This document shows positions 1-9,218 of a stretch of DNA of 64,000 nt, piece by piece. The position numbers were made by a program, and so were the translations under genes. Source of the DNA: CAVQRB01 sp963715055 (GTDB taxonomy: Bacteria; Pseudomonadota; Alphaproteobacteria; Rhodobacterales; Rhodobacteraceae); the NCBI GenBank assembly GCA_963715055.1, contig CAVQRB010000006.1, positions 413,575 through 477,574 on the forward strand, written 5' to 3'. Each line of letters starts with the position of its first letter. Position 1 is the first letter of the stretch. Below the pieces are notes generated by a model. It ran no database searches. It saw nothing but the letters and a program-made list of their open reading frames with translations, and was not told where the DNA came from.

Positions 1-419
1 AGCGCCTGACGCATGGAATACATGTCGATGCCGGGGCCCGCGCTGTCGGTGTATTCGCCTTTCAGCAGGTGCGGCGCACCGATGCAGTATTCCACCACTT
101 CCAGCCCGCGCTGCACGTCACCGGCAGCATCGGGCAGGGTCTTGCCGTGTTCGCGCGACAGCGCCTCGGCCAGCTTGTCCATGTCACGGTTGAGAAGGTC
201 CACGAAGCGCATCAGCACGCGCGCGCGGCGTTGCGGGTTGGTGGCAGCCCAGCCCGGTTGCGCAGCCTGGGCGTGGGCCACAGCCTGTGCCACTTCGGCC
301 TTGGAGGCCAGCGGGCATTTCGCCTGCACCTCGCCTGTGGCCGGGTTCATCACGTCGGCAAATCGGCCAGACGTGCCTTTGACATGGGCGCCGTTGATGT
401 AGTGGGTCAGTTCGGTCAT
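1..419 (-). CDS. mmsA: Methylmalonate-semialdehyde dehydrogenase (CoA-acylating), N-terminal part only
   Basis: This is the first 139 codons of an aldehyde dehydrogenase-superfamily protein that runs off the left edge of the window. The N-terminus (MTELTHYINGAHV, then a segment containing DVMNPATGEV and, further on, REHGKTLPDA) is typical of MmsA, which converts methylmalonate or malonate semialdehyde to propionyl- or acetyl-CoA in valine and inositol breakdown. The catalytic Cys and NAD-binding regions lie outside the window, so the subfamily is inferred from the N-terminus alone. The start at 419 has a GGAG sequence about 8-11 nt upstream. It is divergent from a LysR regulator, which probably controls it. 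Confidence 0.8.
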   Translation of the reverse strand, partial: MTELTHYINGAHVKGTSGRFADVMNPATGEVQAKCPLASKAEVAQAVAHAQAAQPGWAATNPQRRARVLMRFVDLLNRDMDKLAEALSREHGKTLPDAAGDVQRGLEVVEYCIGAPHLLKGEYTDSAGPGIDMYSMRQA

Positions 420-456
420 CGGAGGTCTCCGCAGGTTGAGAAGTTGCTGCTAGGAA

Positions 457-522
457 TAGTCTTGCAAAAAACCGCGATCAAGGGGCAAGTTGGCAAATCA
501 GTTTTGCATTTTTGCAAGACTA
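457..522. promoter_or_regulatory. Perfect 14-bp inverted repeat between mmsA and lysR, candidate LysR operator
   Basis: The arms TAGTCTTGCAAAAA (457-470) and TTTTTGCAAGACTA (509-522) are exact reverse complements. Their starts are 52 bp apart, close to five helical turns. Each arm contains TTGCAA and a T-N11-A-like arrangement. The site fills the short divergent intergenic region, which fits a LysR-type regulator binding two dimer sites. The binding protein is inferred from position. Confidence 0.55.
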
Positions 523-540
523 ACGATGGGGAGGGAGTTC

Positions 541-1437
541 ATGCAGGCGAATTGGGACGACTTGCGTTTGTTTCTGGCGGTTGCGCGGGAAAGCAGCCTC
601 TCTGCGGCAGGCAAGGTCGTGCGGCTCGATCCGGCCACGCTGGGTCGGCGGATGCAACGCCTTGAGACCGCACTTCAGGCCAGTCTCTTCGTCAAGTCGC
701 CGCAAGGCTACGCGCTGACCGAGGCGGGGGCTTCCCTGCTGGCGCGGACGGAGGTGGCGGAACGGGCGATGCGCGGCGCGGTGGCTGATCTGCCGCAGCA
801 GACCGACCGTTTAAGCGGCCAGATCCGCGTCGGCGCGCCTGACGGCTGCGCCAATTTCCTGCTGCCAAGGGTCTGCGCTGCCATGGCCGAGGAAAACCCG
901 GATCTCGACATCCAGATCGTCGCCTTGCCGCGGGTCTTCAACCTCTCGCGGCGCGAGGCGGATATGGCGATCGCGGTCAGCGCCCCGACCGCGGGGCGGC
1001 TGATGGTGCAGAAGATCACCGATTATCACCTGCATCTGGCCGCAAGTGTGGAGTATCTCGACGCGCACCCGCCGATCCGGTCCGTCGCCGATCTCGCGGC
1101 GCACCGGATCGTTGGTTACATTCCTGACATGATCTTCGATCGCGAACTGGATTATCTGGCGGAACTGGGCATCACGCGCGTGCCGCTTGCGTCGAACTCG
1201 GTATCGGTTCAGATCAACATGATCCGTCAGGGCGGCGGCATCGGTGTGGCGCATGATTTTTCCCTTGCCGCCGTCTCCGGTCTTCGCCGCATCCTGCCTC
1301 AGACGGTGCACCTCAAGCGCGCCTTCTATCTCATCCGTCACGAAGACGACCGCCGAAACCTCAGGCTCAGTCGCTTCGCCGAGGCGCTGAGCACGGGGTT
1401 GCGTGGGGAAGTTGCGCGCCTCGAAGCACTGGCTTGA
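541..1437 (+). CDS. LysR family transcriptional regulator
   Basis: A 298-residue protein with an N-terminal winged helix-turn-helix (about residues 1-60: NWDDLRLFLAVARESS, then SAAGKVVRLDPATLGRRMQR) and a C-terminal LysR substrate-binding domain. The length is normal for the family. The start at 541 was preferred to an upstream in-frame ATG at 490 because it begins at the canonical first helix and is preceded by GGGAGGGAG. It is divergent from mmsA across an inverted repeat, so it is probably the local regulator of that catabolic gene. The effector cannot be read from sequence. Confidence 0.88.
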   Translation: MQANWDDLRLFLAVARESSLSAAGKVVRLDPATLGRRMQRLETALQASLFVKSPQGYALTEAGASLLARTEVAERAMRGAVADLPQQTDRLSGQIRVGAPDGCANFLLPRVCAAMAEENPDLDIQIVALPRVFNLSRREADMAIAVSAPTAGRLMVQKITDYHLHLAASVEYLDAHPPIRSVADLAAHRIVGYIPDMIFDRELDYLAELGITRVPLASNSVSVQINMIRQGGGIGVAHDFSLAAVSGLRRILPQTVHLKRAFYLIRHEDDRRNLRLSRFAEALSTGLRGEVARLEALA

Positions 1438-1498
1438 CTTGCAACGACAATGCGGTGACCCTGAGGGGGCTCACGATTACTTTACCAGGAGGTGCGCC

Positions 1499-1933
1499 AT
1501 GCTAGTTTCCCAAATCCTGAAATCCAAAGAGCTTGCCGAAGTCGTGACCGTCCCGCCGACAACGACGATCTCCGAGGCGGCCCGCTTGCTGTCGGAAAAG
1601 CGGATCGGCACGGTTATCGTCTCGAAGGACGGCAAATCCGCCGACGGCATCCTCTCCGAACGCGACATCGTGCGCGAGATCGGCTCGCATGGCGCCGGTT
1701 GCATGACCTACACGGTTGACAAGCTGATGACTTCGAAGCTGGTGACCTGCAGGCTCGAGGACGTAGCGGATGAAATCCTCCAGAAGATGACCGACGGCCG
1801 GTTCCGGCACATGCCCGTGGTGCAGGACGGCGCGCTGATCGGGTTGATCTCGCTCGGCGATGTCGTCAAGGCCCGGTTGATGGAACTCTCGATGGAGAAA
1901 AGCGCGCTCGAAGGGATGATCATGGGGCACTGA
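1499..1933 (+). CDS. CBS domain-containing protein
   Basis: A 144-residue soluble protein made almost entirely of two CBS motifs (about residues 10-65 and 75-130, the second containing ILQKMTDGRFRHMPVVQDG). Stand-alone CBS pairs bind adenine nucleotides and act as energy or redox sensors, but the partner is unknown. The start at 1499 follows CAGGAGG at good spacing. An upstream in-frame ATG at 1403 would overlap the end of the LysR gene and lacks such a site. coaD follows on the same strand about 100 bp downstream. Confidence 0.88.
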   Translation: MLVSQILKSKELAEVVTVPPTTTISEAARLLSEKRIGTVIVSKDGKSADGILSERDIVREIGSHGAGCMTYTVDKLMTSKLVTCRLEDVADEILQKMTDGRFRHMPVVQDGALIGLISLGDVVKARLMELSMEKSALEGMIMGH

Positions 1934-2034
1934 GGCATTCCGGAGCCCTTTGACAGGCGACAGATCCTTCCTCTTGCAACCCCCTGCGGAGAATGGTCCT
2001 CTGGCCGCGATTTTTCCACGATGGGAGCCGCCTC

Positions 2035-2529
2035 ATGCGCGTTGGTCTTTACCCCGGTACCTTCGACCCCATCACGCTGGGACATCTCGACATCATCCGG
2101 CGTGCGTCGGTCCTGCTGGATCGGCTGGTGATCGGTGTGGCGATCAATCGCGACAAGAGCCCGCTTTTCACACTGGAAGAGCGCGTGGCCATGGTCGAAG
2201 CTGAATGCGCCGTGCTCGCCCGGAATAACGGCATCGAAATCCTGGTGCATCCATTTGAGAACCTTCTGATCGACTGCGCCCGGGATGTGGGTGCGCAGAT
2301 CATCGTGCGCGGCCTGCGTGCGGTGGCCGATTTCGAGTATGAGTACCAGATGGTCGGCATGAACCGTAAGCTGGACGACGGGATCGAGACGGTTTTTCTC
2401 ATGGCCGAAGCCCAGCATCAGGCGATCGCCAGCAAGCTCGTGAAGGAAATCGCGCGTCTGGGGGGCGATGTCAGCAAGTTCGTGACGTCGCAGGTCAATG
2501 AACAGCTGATCGAGCGCTTTTCGAACTAG
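2035..2529 (+). CDS. coaD: Phosphopantetheine adenylyltransferase
   Basis: CoaD transfers AMP from ATP to 4'-phosphopantetheine, the penultimate step of coenzyme A synthesis, in the cytoplasm. The 164-residue product has the nucleotidyltransferase signature at its N-terminus (GLYPGTFDPITLGHLD, containing the TxGH motif), and later RGLRAVADFEYEYQM, which matches CoaD. The length is normal. The start at 2035 follows GGGAG; a longer frame from 1993 adds residues not seen in the family. Its stop codon overlaps the convergent hydrolase-cyclase gene by 4 bp. Confidence 0.95.
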   Translation: MRVGLYPGTFDPITLGHLDIIRRASVLLDRLVIGVAINRDKSPLFTLEERVAMVEAECAVLARNNGIEILVHPFENLLIDCARDVGAQIIVRGLRAVADFEYEYQMVGMNRKLDDGIETVFLMAEAQHQAIASKLVKEIARLGGDVSKFVTSQVNEQLIERFSN

Positions 2530-3887
2530 ACCTCTTGAACGCGGTGCAATTCCCAATCACCGGGTACGCCCTTGAGCCTGTGCCGACCGACATCGACAAA
2601 TCGCAGTTCCGAACCCACCACCAGATCACGCACGGTGCCCGATACCCAGATCTCGTTGCGTGGGGTGGCGTCCACGATCCTGGCTGCGATGTTCACGGAC
2701 AGACCGCTGACATCGGCCCCGCGTCTGAAGCACTCGCCGGTGTGGATTGCGGCCCTGATTTCAAGCCCCAGCTCTGACGCGGTCTCCTGCAGATTGCGGG
2801 CGCAGGCAACGGCGCGGCTCGGCCCTGAGAAGGTCGCCAAAATGCCGTCACCCAGCGATTTGACCAAACGGCCGTCGTGACGCGCAACTGCGCGGGCAGC
2901 AGCGGTGTCATGTGCCTCGATCGTCCTCAGCCAGGCGGCGTCGCCTGCCGCGACGCTTGCCGCAGTCGAGCCTACGATGTCGGTAATCAAGATGCTTGTC
3001 AGAACGGTTTCAGGCGCTGGGGCACTCTGTTTGGAAAGCGCAAAGCCGGTAATGAGGTCGACAAACCTGTCGACCGGCCCGATCCATGGCAGGTGCTCGG
3101 CGTCCTTGACGATTTCGAACCGGCTGTTCGGCAGGTTATCCGCCAGATACCTGACCTGAGCCAATTCGACACGTGAGTCGCGCTCTCCGAACAGTACAAG
3201 TGTCGGAGCGGTGACCGCGGTCAGGATCGGGCGGATGTCGATTTCATAGTTCAGCCGCGTGATCTTGGCCATTGAGGAGGGGCTTGCAGATTGTGTGAGA
3301 AGCCGCGACATGAAGGCCTGTTCCTCAGGATCTTCCGCGACCGACGCCGCGACTTCTTGCAAGAAGCCCGTTGCGTCGCCCCAATTTTTTTCCATGAACG
3401 AGACGAAGTTTTCAAATTCGCTTCGCGATATGCCGTGTGGCCAGTCCGGTTTGCGCGCCCGGCACACGAAACATCCTGCCAGCACGATGGAACGTACCCG
3501 TTCGGGGTAGGTTGTGGCAAAGACGGTCGTCATGTTGCCGCCTTCGCTGACCCCGAACAGTGTGGCCTGATGCGAGGCTGCCGCGTCCATGACCGCACGG
3601 ATATCTTCGGTCCGTTCTTCCAGCGTCGGTGCGCCCACGTCGCGGTCCGACATGCCCGTGCCGCGCTTGTCGAAAAGGATCAGACGGCATTTCGAAGCGA
3701 GGCCGCGCAGAAACCGCGCGTATCCCGGGTGTTCCCAAACAACGTCGATATTGTGAAGCCACCCGCTGGCCTAGACCAGATCAACCGGCCCGTCTCCCAC
3801 GACTTGGTAGGCAATGGCGACATTCCCGGCACGGGTGAACAACGTGCGCGGTTTGCCAGAGTGAGTGTCATGGCCCGGATCGTACAT
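2526..3887 (-). pseudogene. Alpha/beta hydrolase fused to class III adenylate/guanylate cyclase, interrupted by an amber codon
   Basis: Read from the ATG at 3887, the frame encodes 453 codons with a single in-frame TAG at codon 39 (3773-3771). The peptide before it (NVAIAYQVVGDGPVDLV) runs without a break into the peptide after it (ASGWLHNIDVVWEHPGYARF), and relatives have Trp at this position, so TGG to TAG is the simplest explanation. The N-terminal half is an alpha/beta hydrolase with nucleophile elbow GVSEGG, acid loop GERDSRV and a His in EHLPW. The C-terminal half is a class III cyclase with metal-binding Asp in LITDIVGST and KSLGDG. Everything else is intact. A shorter product could initiate at 3653 but would lack the first hydrolase strands. 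It is either a recent pseudogene, a sequencing error or a readthrough gene. Confidence 0.8.
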
Positions 3888-3942
3888 TAGGCAAGCATAG
3901 CATGCGGCACTGATTTTCTGAAAAAAGAAACGGCGTCCGACA

Positions 3943-4086
3943 TCAGCGCCAGAACGCCATCCAATCGATCAGATCGAGAAGCTTCTTGGCCAGAAAGACG
4001 ATATGCTCGGAGCCGAAGACCAACACGTCGGCCAGCAACAGACCCAATAGGATCAGGCCAAGGACAGCGGCAATGCGGTTGGTCAT
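3943..4086 (-). CDS. Small membrane protein of unknown function
   Basis: A 47-residue protein beginning MTNRIAAVLGLILLGLLLAD, with one strongly hydrophobic segment (about residues 5-23), then an amphipathic tail ending DLIDWMAFWR. It lies about 95 bp downstream of gap on the same strand and may share its transcript. The start at 4086 is preferred because the frame extending to 4167 adds a hydrophilic, Arg-rich stretch and because AAAGGG lies just upstream. I do not recognise a family. Confidence 0.6.
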   Translation of the reverse strand: MTNRIAAVLGLILLGLLLADVLVFGSEHIVFLAKKLLDLIDWMAFWR

Positions 4087-4182
4087 GTGACCCTTTCGAG
4101 ACCGGAACAGGCGTCGGGCGGTTTTACCCGTGCCGGCGGGTATGCCAGCCTTGTGCCTGTCTCGCAAGCGGTGCTGCGAGGG

Positions 4183-5181
4183 TCAGAGGCGCCCCATCGT
4201 GACGGCCACATCGGCCATGCGCGCCGAGAAGGCCCATTCATTGTCATACCACGCGAGCACCCGCACCGTGCGCTTGCCCACCACCTTGGTCTGGTCGGGC
4301 GCCACGATGCAACTGTGTTCGGTGTGGTTGAAGTCGATGGACACCTTGTGCTCGGGATCATAGGCCATGACCTTTGACATCGAGCCCGCGGCCGCCGCGG
4401 CGAGGGCGGCATTGACCTCCTCGACAGTGACCTCGCGGCTGGCCTCGAAGGTCAGGTCCACTGCCGAAACATTCGGCGTGGGCACGCGCATCGCGGTGCC
4501 GTCGAGCTTGCCGGCGAGGTTCGGCAGCACTTCGCCAAGCGCTTTCGCAGCACCTGTGGAGGTCGGGATGATCGCCATGGCGGCGGCCCGCGCCCGGTAG
4601 AGGTCATCGTGGCGGCGGTCCAGCGTCGGCTGGTCGCCGGTGTAGGAATGGATCGTGGTCATGATCCCGCGCTCGATGCCGATCGCCTCGTCCATGACCT
4701 TGGCGAGCGGCGCGAGGCAGTTCGTGGTGCAGGAGCCGTTCGACACCATCCTGTCGCCGGCCAGAAGGTCACGATGGTTGACGCCGAAGACCACCGTGCG
4801 GTCGACGTTCCTGGCTGGCGCGGAGATCAGCACCCGTTGGGCGCCGCGCGCGATATGGGTTTTCGCCTTGTCGCCGTCGTTGAAGTTGCCGGTGCACTCC
4901 AGCACCACGTCGACGTCTTCCCAGTCCAGCGTGTTCAGATCGTAGCTCGACATCATGCGGATCGGTCCGCGGCCCAGATCGAGCGAATTGGCCCCGACAA
5001 CCACCTGCCCGGGAAATCGCCCGTGGACGGAGTCGTATTTGAGCAGATGGGCGGCAGTGTCGAGCGGCCCGGTGGCGTTGACGGCAACGACTTCGATGTC
5101 GTTGCGACCTGAGCTGACGATGTGAGAGAGCGTGCAGCGCCCGATCCGACCGAAACCGTTGATACCTACTCTGATGGACAT
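4183..5181 (-). CDS. gap: Glyceraldehyde-3-phosphate dehydrogenase, type I
   Basis: Catalyses the phosphorylating oxidation of glyceraldehyde 3-phosphate to 1,3-bisphosphoglycerate in glycolysis, and the reverse in gluconeogenesis. The 332-residue product has the Rossmann start RVGINGFGRIGR, the catalytic Cys in SNGSCTTNC, the catalytic His region IMTTIHSYTGDQ and the C-terminal WYDNEW motif. Three Met codons lie close together (5202, 5187, 5181); the last is chosen because CGGAG lies 6 nt before it. Convergent DUF808 and tkt neighbours suggest a central-carbon locus. Two candidate operators lie upstream (5267-5298). Confidence 0.95.
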   Translation of the reverse strand: MSIRVGINGFGRIGRCTLSHIVSSGRNDIEVVAVNATGPLDTAAHLLKYDSVHGRFPGQVVVGANSLDLGRGPIRMMSSYDLNTLDWEDVDVVLECTGNFNDGDKAKTHIARGAQRVLISAPARNVDRTVVFGVNHRDLLAGDRMVSNGSCTTNCLAPLAKVMDEAIGIERGIMTTIHSYTGDQPTLDRRHDDLYRARAAAMAIIPTSTGAAKALGEVLPNLAGKLDGTAMRVPTPNVSAVDLTFEASREVTVEEVNAALAAAAAGSMSKVMAYDPEHKVSIDFNHTEHSCIVAPDQTKVVGKRTVRVLAWYDNEWAFSARMADVAVTMGRL

Positions 5182-5266
5182 GGACATCTCCGCGCGTTTC
5201 ATATGGAGGCTCTATACCTGCATTGCTGCATTTGCAAAACGCCTAAAGCGCCGTGATTTCCGAGTG

Positions 5267-5276
5267 TTAGCGTTAA
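5267..5276. promoter_or_regulatory. LacI-type half-palindrome upstream of gap (possible CceR-like site)
   Basis: TTAGCGTTAA is a CG-centred near-palindrome (one mismatch between half-sites) about 90 bp upstream of the gap start. It resembles the TTA..CG..TAA shape I recall for CceR-type LacI regulators of central carbon genes in Rhodobacterales. The assignment is an inference from one site. Confidence 0.25.
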
Positions 5277-5281
5277 ACCAT

Positions 5282-5298
5282 GGCAACAGTCTGTTGCC
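5282..5298. promoter_or_regulatory. Perfect 17-bp palindrome in the gap/DUF808 divergent region
   Basis: GGCAACAG-T-CTGTTGCC has perfect 8-bp arms around a central T. It lies 101 bp upstream of gap and 90 bp upstream of the DUF808 gene. There is no T-run, so it is not a terminator. It is a plausible dimer-binding operator for an unidentified regulator. Confidence 0.4.
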
Positions 5299-5387
5299 TG
5301 CCCGTTTTGGTTGTGGAACCGGCCGGCATTGCCTAGCGTTGGCACGCGTCCCTTGGGGCCTTAAAGAATCGTTAAGGAGATTTTCAG

Positions 5388-6365
5388 ATGAGCGGATTGC
5401 TGGCGCTGCTGGATGACGTGGCGGGCATCGCGAAGGTGGCGGCGGCCTCGGTCGACGACGTGATCGGGCAGGCGGCCAAGGCAGGTTCCAAGGCAGCCGG
5501 TGCGGTCATAGACGATGCTGCGGTCACGCCGAAATACGTTCAGGGATTCTCCGCCGACCGCGAGTTGCCGATCATCTGGCGCATCGCCAAGGGATCGATG
5601 ATCAACAAGCTGGTGTACCTGCTGCCGATCGGCCTCTTGCTGTCGAATTTCGCGCCCTGGCTGATCACGCCGCTGCTGATGCTCGGCGGCGGGTACCTCT
5701 GTTTCGAAGGCGCGGAGAAGGTGGCACATGCGCTCGGTGTCGGCGGGCACGGCCATACCGACCACCCGGCAGCGGGCGAGGAACCTGAAGACCCCGCACA
5801 TCTCGAGGAAAAGAAGGCGCAAGGCGCGATCAAGACCGATTTCATCCTCTCGGCGGAGATCATGACGATCTCGCTCGCCGCGATCCCGGAAAGCAATTTC
5901 TGGATGGAGGCGGCGACGCTTGCAGCGGTGGCGATCATGATCACCGTTGCGGTCTATGGCGCCGTTGCGTTGATCGTGAAGGCTGATGATGCAGGTCTCG
6001 CGATGGCGGCGAAGGGACGGCTCGGGTTGACCCGCTCTCTCGGACGCGGGATCGTGCGGGCGATGCCTTACCTGATGAAGGCACTGATGGTGATCGGGAC
6101 GGCGGCGATGCTCTGGGTCGGCGGCAATATCGTCGTGCATGGGATGGAGATTCTGGGCGCGCCCTGGCTCTACGACCAGATCCACCATGCTGCGGAGGCC
6201 GCCTCCCATGCGGTGCCGGAAAACATGATGGGGGCCGTGAAATGGGCCGTGACGGCGGCCTTCGATGGTGTCTTCGGGCTGGCGCTGGGTTTGGCTCTCA
6301 TTCCCTTGGGGGAAAAGATCGTGACGCCGCTCTGGCGGGCGGTCTTCGTGCGCAAGGCGCACTAG
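5388..6365 (+). CDS. DUF808 (YedI-like) inner-membrane protein
   Basis: A 325-residue protein starting MSGLLALLDDVAGIAKVAAA, the standard N-terminus of the DUF808/YedI family. It has several hydrophobic segments (roughly residues 75-115, 165-205, 225-250, 285-310) around a charged loop with GHGHTDHPAAGEEPED. The family is widespread and uncharacterised. The start follows AAGGAG. It is divergent from gap and convergent with tkt. The length is normal, and no enzymatic motif is visible. Confidence 0.9.
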   Translation: MSGLLALLDDVAGIAKVAAASVDDVIGQAAKAGSKAAGAVIDDAAVTPKYVQGFSADRELPIIWRIAKGSMINKLVYLLPIGLLLSNFAPWLITPLLMLGGGYLCFEGAEKVAHALGVGGHGHTDHPAAGEEPEDPAHLEEKKAQGAIKTDFILSAEIMTISLAAIPESNFWMEAATLAAVAIMITVAVYGAVALIVKADDAGLAMAAKGRLGLTRSLGRGIVRAMPYLMKALMVIGTAAMLWVGGNIVVHGMEILGAPWLYDQIHHAAEAASHAVPENMMGAVKWAVTAAFDGVFGLALGLALIPLGEKIVTPLWRAVFVRKAH

Positions 6366-6411
6366 GCAAAGGCGGATGGAAGGCGGCGCGGGCGGACCCG
6401 CACCGCAGGTC

Positions 6412-8466
6412 TCAAAGCGTCGTGTCGGGTTCCCACTTGCCGTCGAGCAGGTCGCGCACCTTCTGCGCAACCGCCTCGGCGGTTATTCCGAACTCCTTGT
6501 AGAGCGTGCCCGCCGGCGCAGAGGCCCCGAAGCCATGCATGCCGACGAAGCCGGACTTCTCGCGCTTGCCGCGCTCGCCGTAGAGCCACCGGTCCCAGCC
6601 GAAGCGCACGCCTGCTTCAACCGCGACCCGCACCGGACCGCCCGGCAGGACGCGCTTGCGGTAGCCTTGGTCTTGCGCTTCGAAAAGCTCCCAGCAGGGC
6701 ATGGAGACGACCCGCGTGCCAATGTCTTCGGCCTGCAGGATGTCACGTGCCGCCATGGCGATCTCTACCTCGGAGCCGGTTGCCAGCAGGATCGCGCGGC
6801 GGCGCCCGTCGGCATCGGCCAGCACATAGGCGCCCTGCGCCGTCAGGTTCTTGTTGCGGTGAACGGTGCGCACCGTCGGCAGGTTCTGCCGCGTGAGCGA
6901 GAGAACCGAGGGCGTTTCCTTCGAGGTCAGCGCCAGTTCCCAGGCCTCCGCCGTCTCGATGGTGTCGGCAGGGCGGAAGACATGGGTGTTGGGCGTTGCA
7001 CGGCTGATCGCGAGGTGCTCGACCGGCTGGTGCGTCGGGCCATCCTCGCCCAGACCAATGCTGTCGTGGGTCATGACGAAAACGGTCGGGATTTTCATGA
7101 GCGCCGACAGACGCATCGCGGGACGCGCGTAATCGGTGAAACACATGAAGGTGCCGCCGTAGGGCCGGATACCGCCATGCAGCGCCATGCCGTTCATCGC
7201 CGCTGCCATACCGTGCTCGCGGATGCCCCAGTAGACATAGCGCCCGCCGCGGTTGTCGACGTCGAAGACGCCGAGATCGGCGGTCTTGGTATTGTTGGAG
7301 CCGGTGAGGTCAGCCGAGCCGCCGACGGTTTCCGGCATCACCGGGTTGAGCACCTCGAGCACTTTCTCGGAACTGGCGCGGGTGGCGAGTTTCGGTGCGG
7401 CCTCCGACATCTGTTTCTTGAAGGCCTTGACCGTGGCCGCAAGCTTCTTCGGGGCTTCCAGCGCATAGGCGCGGTTGAAGGCCTCGCGCTTGTTGCGCGG
7501 CATCGCATCGAAGCGTTCCTCCCAGGCGCGGCGGTCCGCTGCACCCCTGGACCCGATCGCCTCCCATGCCTTCTTGACGTCGCCCGGTACCTCGAAAGGA
7601 CCGGTGGTCCAACCATAGGCTTCCTTGGCTGCGGCCATCTGGGCGGCATCGGTCAGCGCCCCGTGACCCTTCGAGGTGTCCTGCGCTGCATGGCCGAGGG
7701 CGATATGCGTCTTGCAGGCGATCATCGTCGGCGTGTCGGTCTTTTTTGCCTCGGCCAGTGCTGCATCGATGGCCTTGGGATCGTGACCGTCGATCTCCAG
7801 AACGTCCCAGCCGGCAGAACGGAAACGCCCGACCTGATCGGTACGATCGGAGAGCGTCACCGGCCCGTCGATAGTGATGTTGTTGTTATCCCAGAGCACG
7901 ATCAGCTTGCCGAGCTTATGGCGGCCGGCGAGCGTTATCGCCTCCTGGCTCACGCCCTCCATCAGGCAGCCGTCCCCGGCGATGACATAGGTATAGTGGT
8001 CCACGACCTTCTTGCCGTAATGCGCGCGCTGGATCTCCTCGGCCATGGCGAAGCCCACGGAATTGGCGATTCCTTGTCCGAGAGGGCCGGTGGTGGTCTC
8101 AATGCCGCTGGCATGGCCGTACTCGGGATGGCCTGCGGTGATCGCGCCCCATTGGCGGAAGTTCCGGATCTGCTCGATCGTCATGTCTGCATAGCCGGTC
8201 AGATGCAGCAGCGAATAGAGCAGCATCGAGCCGTGGCCCGCGGACAGGATGAACCGGTCGCGGTCGGGCCAGTTCGGTGCGGAGGCGTCGAATTTCAGGT
8301 GCTTTTCGAAGAGCACCGTCGCCACATCCGCCATGCCCATGGGCATGCCCGAGTGGCCGGAATTGGCGGCGGCCACGGCGTCGAGCGTGAGCGCCCGGAT
8401 GGCGGTCGCCTTGGACCAGTGATCGGGGTTGGCGGCGGCGAGGGCTTTGAGATCCACGGGAAGCAT
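6412..8466 (-). CDS. tkt: Transketolase
   Basis: A thiamine-diphosphate enzyme that moves two-carbon units between sugar phosphates in the pentose phosphate and, where present, Calvin cycles. The 684-residue protein has the N-terminal [12 protein letters not shown] motif, the ThDP/metal-binding GDGCLMEG motif, the pyrimidine-domain [14 protein letters not shown] motif and a normal C-terminal domain with ATGSEVEIA. The start at 8466 follows AAAGGAT; an extended frame to 8565 has a non-homologous lead-in. It lies in a carbon-metabolism neighbourhood with gap and is divergent from the coiled-coil/zapA pair. Confidence 0.96.
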   Translation of the reverse strand: MLPVDLKALAAANPDHWSKATAIRALTLDAVAAANSGHSGMPMGMADVATVLFEKHLKFDASAPNWPDRDRFILSAGHGSMLLYSLLHLTGYADMTIEQIRNFRQWGAITAGHPEYGHASGIETTTGPLGQGIANSVGFAMAEEIQRAHYGKKVVDHYTYVIAGDGCLMEGVSQEAITLAGRHKLGKLIVLWDNNNITIDGPVTLSDRTDQVGRFRSAGWDVLEIDGHDPKAIDAALAEAKKTDTPTMIACKTHIALGHAAQDTSKGHGALTDAAQMAAAKEAYGWTTGPFEVPGDVKKAWEAIGSRGAADRRAWEERFDAMPRNKREAFNRAYALEAPKKLAATVKAFKKQMSEAAPKLATRASSEKVLEVLNPVMPETVGGSADLTGSNNTKTADLGVFDVDNRGGRYVYWGIREHGMAAAMNGMALHGGIRPYGGTFMCFTDYARPAMRLSALMKIPTVFVMTHDSIGLGEDGPTHQPVEHLAISRATPNTHVFRPADTIETAEAWELALTSKETPSVLSLTRQNLPTVRTVHRNKNLTAQGAYVLADADGRRRAILLATGSEVEIAMAARDILQAEDIGTRVVSMPCWELFEAQDQGYRKRVLPGGPVRVAVEAGVRFGWDRWLYGERGKREKSGFVGMHGFGASAPAGTLYKEFGITAEAVAQKVRDLLDGKWEPDTTL

Positions 8467-8738
8467 ATCCTTTGTCGGCAGCGCCGCCCGGGTCGGGCCT
8501 GATGCGCGGGAAGTGATGGTTCGCAGGCTGCATAACAGCCAGACCGCAAAGATCAAGTGGCGCAAAGCCGCCGATGCGAAGGCGCAACATGAACTGCGCC
8601 GCGCAAGGGATTGATCACGCTAAAGAGGGTGTTTGTTGTGTCGCGCCTTAGGCGCTACGCTAACTGAAAGCCGGATACAATTCGCCTCCCCGTAGAGGAG
8701 CGTTGACCGGAAATCGTACCGCAAGGAGCGAGGTGGGC

Positions 8739-9218
8739 ATGAGCGAGATCGAAGACTTCCAAAGCCGGATCATGGCCGCTCTCGACCGCGCCGCGCGTGG
8801 CCTGGACAAACTGGGCAGCGGCGACAGCGAGGCCCTGGAGCGGGCGCTGGAGGAGGAACGGACCACCAACGCGCAGCTCAACGAACGTGTCCGGGTGCTT
8901 GGCGAACGTCAGGACCGGGCGCTGGAGGCAATGGAAGTCAAGGCCAAGGAAGCGGCGGCCCGTTTGCAGGCGCTCGATCTGGAACTGCAACGCCTGCGCC
9001 GGGCCAATGCGCAACTGACCGAGGCCTGTGAGGCCTTGCGCGATGCCAATGCCGAAGGCGTGGGCGAGCCGCATCTCATCAACAAGGCGATGATGGCCGA
9101 ACTCGAGGCCATGCGCGCCATGCGCAACGCCGAACGCGCCGAGGCCGAGGAGATCATCGCGGCCCTGACGCCGCTTCTGAACGGATCGGCCTCCGAAACC
9201 GCAGGGGAGAACGCCTGA
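8739..9218 (+). CDS. Coiled-coil protein encoded immediately before zapA
   Basis: A 159-residue, highly charged protein with heptad-like Ala/Leu/Glu repeats across about residues 25-115 (for example ALERALEEERTTNAQLNERV), consistent with a long coiled coil, and no membrane segment. The start at 8739 follows AAGGAGCGAGG; an upstream TTG in frame at 8703 is less likely. The stop overlaps the zapA start (TGATG), so the two are translationally coupled, which suggests a divisome-associated or ZapB-like partner role. Function is not established. Confidence 0.75.
   Translation: MSEIEDFQSRIMAALDRAARGLDKLGSGDSEALERALEEERTTNAQLNERVRVLGERQDRALEAMEVKAKEAAARLQALDLELQRLRRANAQLTEACEALRDANAEGVGEPHLINKAMMAELEAMRAMRNAERAEAEEIIAALTPLLNGSASETAGENA

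Noticed and set aside
6388..6401. GCGGG-CGGA-CCCGC hairpin between the DUF808 gene and tkt
   Set aside because: The stem is short and lacks a T-run, so I do not call it a terminator.
6376..8502. 708-codon plus-strand frame opposite tkt
   Set aside because: It is the antisense shadow of transketolase, with no recognisable domain and no start signal.
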